Below are positions 62,223-64,000 of a DNA stretch of 64,000 bases, one piece after another. Position 1 is the first letter of the stretch, and each line of letters begins with the position of its first letter. The stretch lies in assembly GCF_965233615.1 (NCBI RefSeq), contig NZ_OZ247495.1. The stretch is one strand, 5' to 3'. The position numbers were made by a program, and so were the translations under genes. The notes under the pieces are model-generated. The model worked only from the letters and a program-made list of their open reading frames with translations, had not been told where the DNA came from and made no database searches. The stretch comes from Pelagibius sp028280305 (GTDB taxonomy: Bacteria > Pseudomonadota > Alphaproteobacteria > Kiloniellales > Kiloniellaceae).

Positions 62223-63679
62223 CGAAAGCGACCGCCGCCTGCCTGCTGGGTTCGGTTCTTGTCGGGGGCCTGATGTCGGCCTGGGCGTCTTCCGCAACGG
62301 CCAAGCCGTCGGCGGATATCGTGCGGGCCGCCGCGACCTCTGTCGTGCGGGTGACGGCGGAGGGTTGCCCCGGCGGCCAGGGCTCGCGGGTCGGCTCCGG
62401 CTTTATCTGGCCCGACCCCTCGACGGTGGTGACGGCGCTGCATGTGGTGGCCGACTGCCGCAGCGTGACGGTGGATTATGTCGAGGCCGGGGTGCAGCGC
62501 CGTGCGCAGGCCTCCAAATCCCTGCGCCGTGCCGATCTGGCGTTGCTCGCCGTGGAAAACCCGCCGGCTGTGCCGGCACTGTCGGAAACGGCCGAAGCGG
62601 CCGAGCAGGAGGAACTGGCCGCCATCGGCCTGCCGCTCAACGTGCGCAATTGGCAGGAAACCTATGGGTCCCGGGCGCTCAACGTGAAGAAACTGAGCGA
62701 TATTCTGAATGATGCGTCGCGCCGCCAGATCGAAAACCTCGGCGCGCCGGCCATCAATCTGGAGATCTTTCGCCTGACTGCCGTGGTGAAGCCCGGCTCC
62801 TCCGGCGGGCCGGTCATCAACGCCCGCGGCGCTGTCGTCGGCGTGGTCGACGGCGGCCTGGACGGCGGGGCTTCCTCGTTGAACTGGGCGGTTCCCGCGC
62901 ACCTGTTGCAGGAGCTGGTGGCGAGCGGTGCCAGTGGTGCCGACGTCGGTCTCGGCCCGGCCGCCGAGACGGTCTTCGCCTTCTCGGTCCCGGAAACTGC
63001 GCAAGCAGCGGCGCAGGTGAATCGGGACATGACCTGCGGCGGTCGCAACTATTTCCATCTGGCGACCCGCAGCCTGAACGAGATCGTCGATTCCCTGCAG
63101 ACGCCGGGCACGCTCGACGATCCCCAGGGGTTCGTCCAGGTCGTCGCCGCCCTGGCCGCGGTGGTGCCGGAGAATGATCTCGCGGCGCTCGGCTTTGATC
63201 TCTTTGTGGATTCAGAGACCGGTGCGACCGTGGCAGTGCCGGAGACCATGCCGCTCAGCGACGGCGACGGGTTTTGTGTCGCTGAATCGCAGCAAGGCGA
63301 TATCGCCCTGATCTTTCAGGGGCTGGTCTTCAATCCGGCGGTCACGAATGTTGATTTCGTCTCGAACCAGTTCGTCTTCAACGTCAGCCAGGGGCTCGGC
63401 TTTGCCAACTGCCAGGCCGATCCGAGCTTTTCGCAGGTGATGCCGCATGCGCGTGTCGACGGTCTGCTGGCGCGGCGTTTCGCGGCCCTCTGCTATCACC
63501 TTCCCAGCGGCGAACAGGCCTACAATTTCGTCGCCCATCTCGGACGCTTGAACTCCTATCTCGGGATCGTGGCCGTCAACGGCGAGTTCTACGACACCGG
63601 CGTAGGCGGCGACCCGGATATTACCCGCGATTGGGCCGCGGCGGCTCTGGCGGTGATCATCTCTACCTATCAGATTTGA
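62219..63679 (+). CDS. Trypsin-like (S1) serine protease with C-terminal unknown domain
   Basis: The 486-residue protein has a signal peptide (to about ATA-KP) and an S1-type protease core with His in VVTALHVVADC, Asp in RRADLALL and Ser in VKPGSSGGPVIN, so the triad is complete. From about residue 260 a second domain of 220 residues (MTCGGRNYFHLATRSL onward) has no known match; it lacks PDZ motifs, unlike DegP. It is coupled to the upstream membrane protein. A short GGCC-GAAA-GGCC hairpin follows the stop. Confidence 0.85.
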   Translation: MTKATAACLLGSVLVGGLMSAWASSATAKPSADIVRAAATSVVRVTAEGCPGGQGSRVGSGFIWPDPSTVVTALHVVADCRSVTVDYVEAGVQRRAQASKSLRRADLALLAVENPPAVPALSETAEAAEQEELAAIGLPLNVRNWQETYGSRALNVKKLSDILNDASRRQIENLGAPAINLEIFRLTAVVKPGSSGGPVINARGAVVGVVDGGLDGGASSLNWAVPAHLLQELVASGASGADVGLGPAAETVFAFSVPETAQAAAQVNRDMTCGGRNYFHLATRSLNEIVDSLQTPGTLDDPQGFVQVVAALAAVVPENDLAALGFDLFVDSETGATVAVPETMPLSDGDGFCVAESQQGDIALIFQGLVFNPAVTNVDFVSNQFVFNVSQGLGFANCQADPSFSQVMPHARVDGLLARRFAALCYHLPSGEQAYNFVAHLGRLNSYLGIVAVNGEFYDTGVGGDPDITRDWAAAALAVIISTYQI

Positions 63680-63716
63680 GCGAGCTTGGGCCGAAAGGCC
63701 GGAAGGTTTTGAAACC

Positions 63717-64000
63717 CTAACCGGCAGCCTGCTGCAGCGAGGCTTCCTCTGCCGCCGGTTCTGCGACGATCCGATAGGCGGGCAGGCGCAGGGTGACCGT
63801 GGTGCCTTCGCCCAGCTCGCTCTGCAGGTCCAGGGTGCCGCCGTGCAGTTCCGCCAGCGCCTTGGCCAGCGGCAGACCCAGGCCGGTGCCTTGATGCTGG
63901 GAATCGTTGTCGACCTGGCCGAAGACCGAGAGGGCGAGCGGAATGTTCTCGCGCGCGATACCGACTCCGTTGTCGATGGCCTGGAACACGATGCCGCTGC
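63717..64000 (-). CDS. Sensor histidine kinase, C-terminal end only
   Basis: The frame is open to the window edge, so the N-terminus lies outside. Visible are the G1 box DNGVGIAREN, the F box region LSVFGQVDND and the G2 box GTGLGLPLAKALAELHGG of a HATPase domain, then EGTTVTLRLP and a short Ala/Glu-rich tail. The sensory part cannot be seen. Confidence 0.9.
   Translation of the reverse strand, partial: SGIVFQAIDNGVGIARENIPLALSVFGQVDNDSQHQGTGLGLPLAKALAELHGGTLDLQSELGEGTTVTLRLPAYRIVAEPAAEEASLQQAAG

Overview
The window is 64 kb of GC-rich bacterial DNA, most likely an alphaproteobacterium of the Rhodospirillales/Kiloniellales kind. This is inferred from gene content: fdxA-carD-rpoH2 and SUV3-like helicase/S4 genes, DUF1223, DUF736, a MocR regulator beside an aminotransferase, LysR-mmsA, a Liv-type transporter bracketed by CoA ligases, and a split Mla/MCE operon. 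The species cannot be fixed by reading alone. No rRNA, CRISPR array or phage structural genes are visible.

Layout. 1-2.7 kb is the tail of an AT-richer genomic island: a truncated SF2 helicase and a DUF736 remnant, ending at tRNA-Arg(CCT), with a 29-bp direct repeat of the tRNA 5' half nearby. 2.8-8.3 kb carries housekeeping genes: prolyl aminopeptidase, a nuclease-like protein, an M48 lipoprotein and an adenylate cyclase. 8.4-11.6 kb (minus strand) holds rpoH2, a catalytically degenerate phosphatase-like protein, carD and fdxA. 11.7-19.9 kb is a mixed, mainly plus-strand block: TerB, DUF938, an FAD oxidase, a MocR/aminotransferase pair, a cupin, two nucleotidyltransferase-like genes and LysE. 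19.9-23.8 kb (minus) holds the S4 protein, SUV3-like helicase and pcm, followed by htpG, GrpB, DUF1223 and a transglutaminase-like protein.

28.7-33.9 kb is the most striking part. Seven tightly packed genes join a complete partner-switching set (SpoIIE-type phosphatase, RsbW-type kinase, STAS protein) to a complete MCE lipid transporter (MlaE, MlaF, MlaD, PqiC-like lipoprotein). E. coli MlaB is itself a STAS protein that binds the MlaF ATPase, so the STAS protein here may be a phosphorylation-switched MlaB. That would give direct control of envelope lipid traffic by a phosphatase/kinase pair; this is inference, not shown.

34-42.9 kb has small accessory genes: AraC, YHS, a histidine phosphatase, RidA, GFA, an ankyrin-glyoxalase fusion, a membrane-protein pair, a divergent HU-like protein, a small kinase-like ATPase and a cytochrome P450. 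43-50.5 kb has aconitase, an alpha/beta hydrolase overlapping ppk2, and divergent LysR/mmsA. 50.8-59.6 kb is a single catabolic uptake operon: acyl-CoA ligase, LivG, LivH, LivM, binding protein, LivF and a PaaK-like ligase. 59.6-61.1 kb is an IS4-family insertion sequence sitting in a palindromic intergenic repeat. The window ends with a membrane protein/serine protease pair and the 3' end of a histidine kinase gene.
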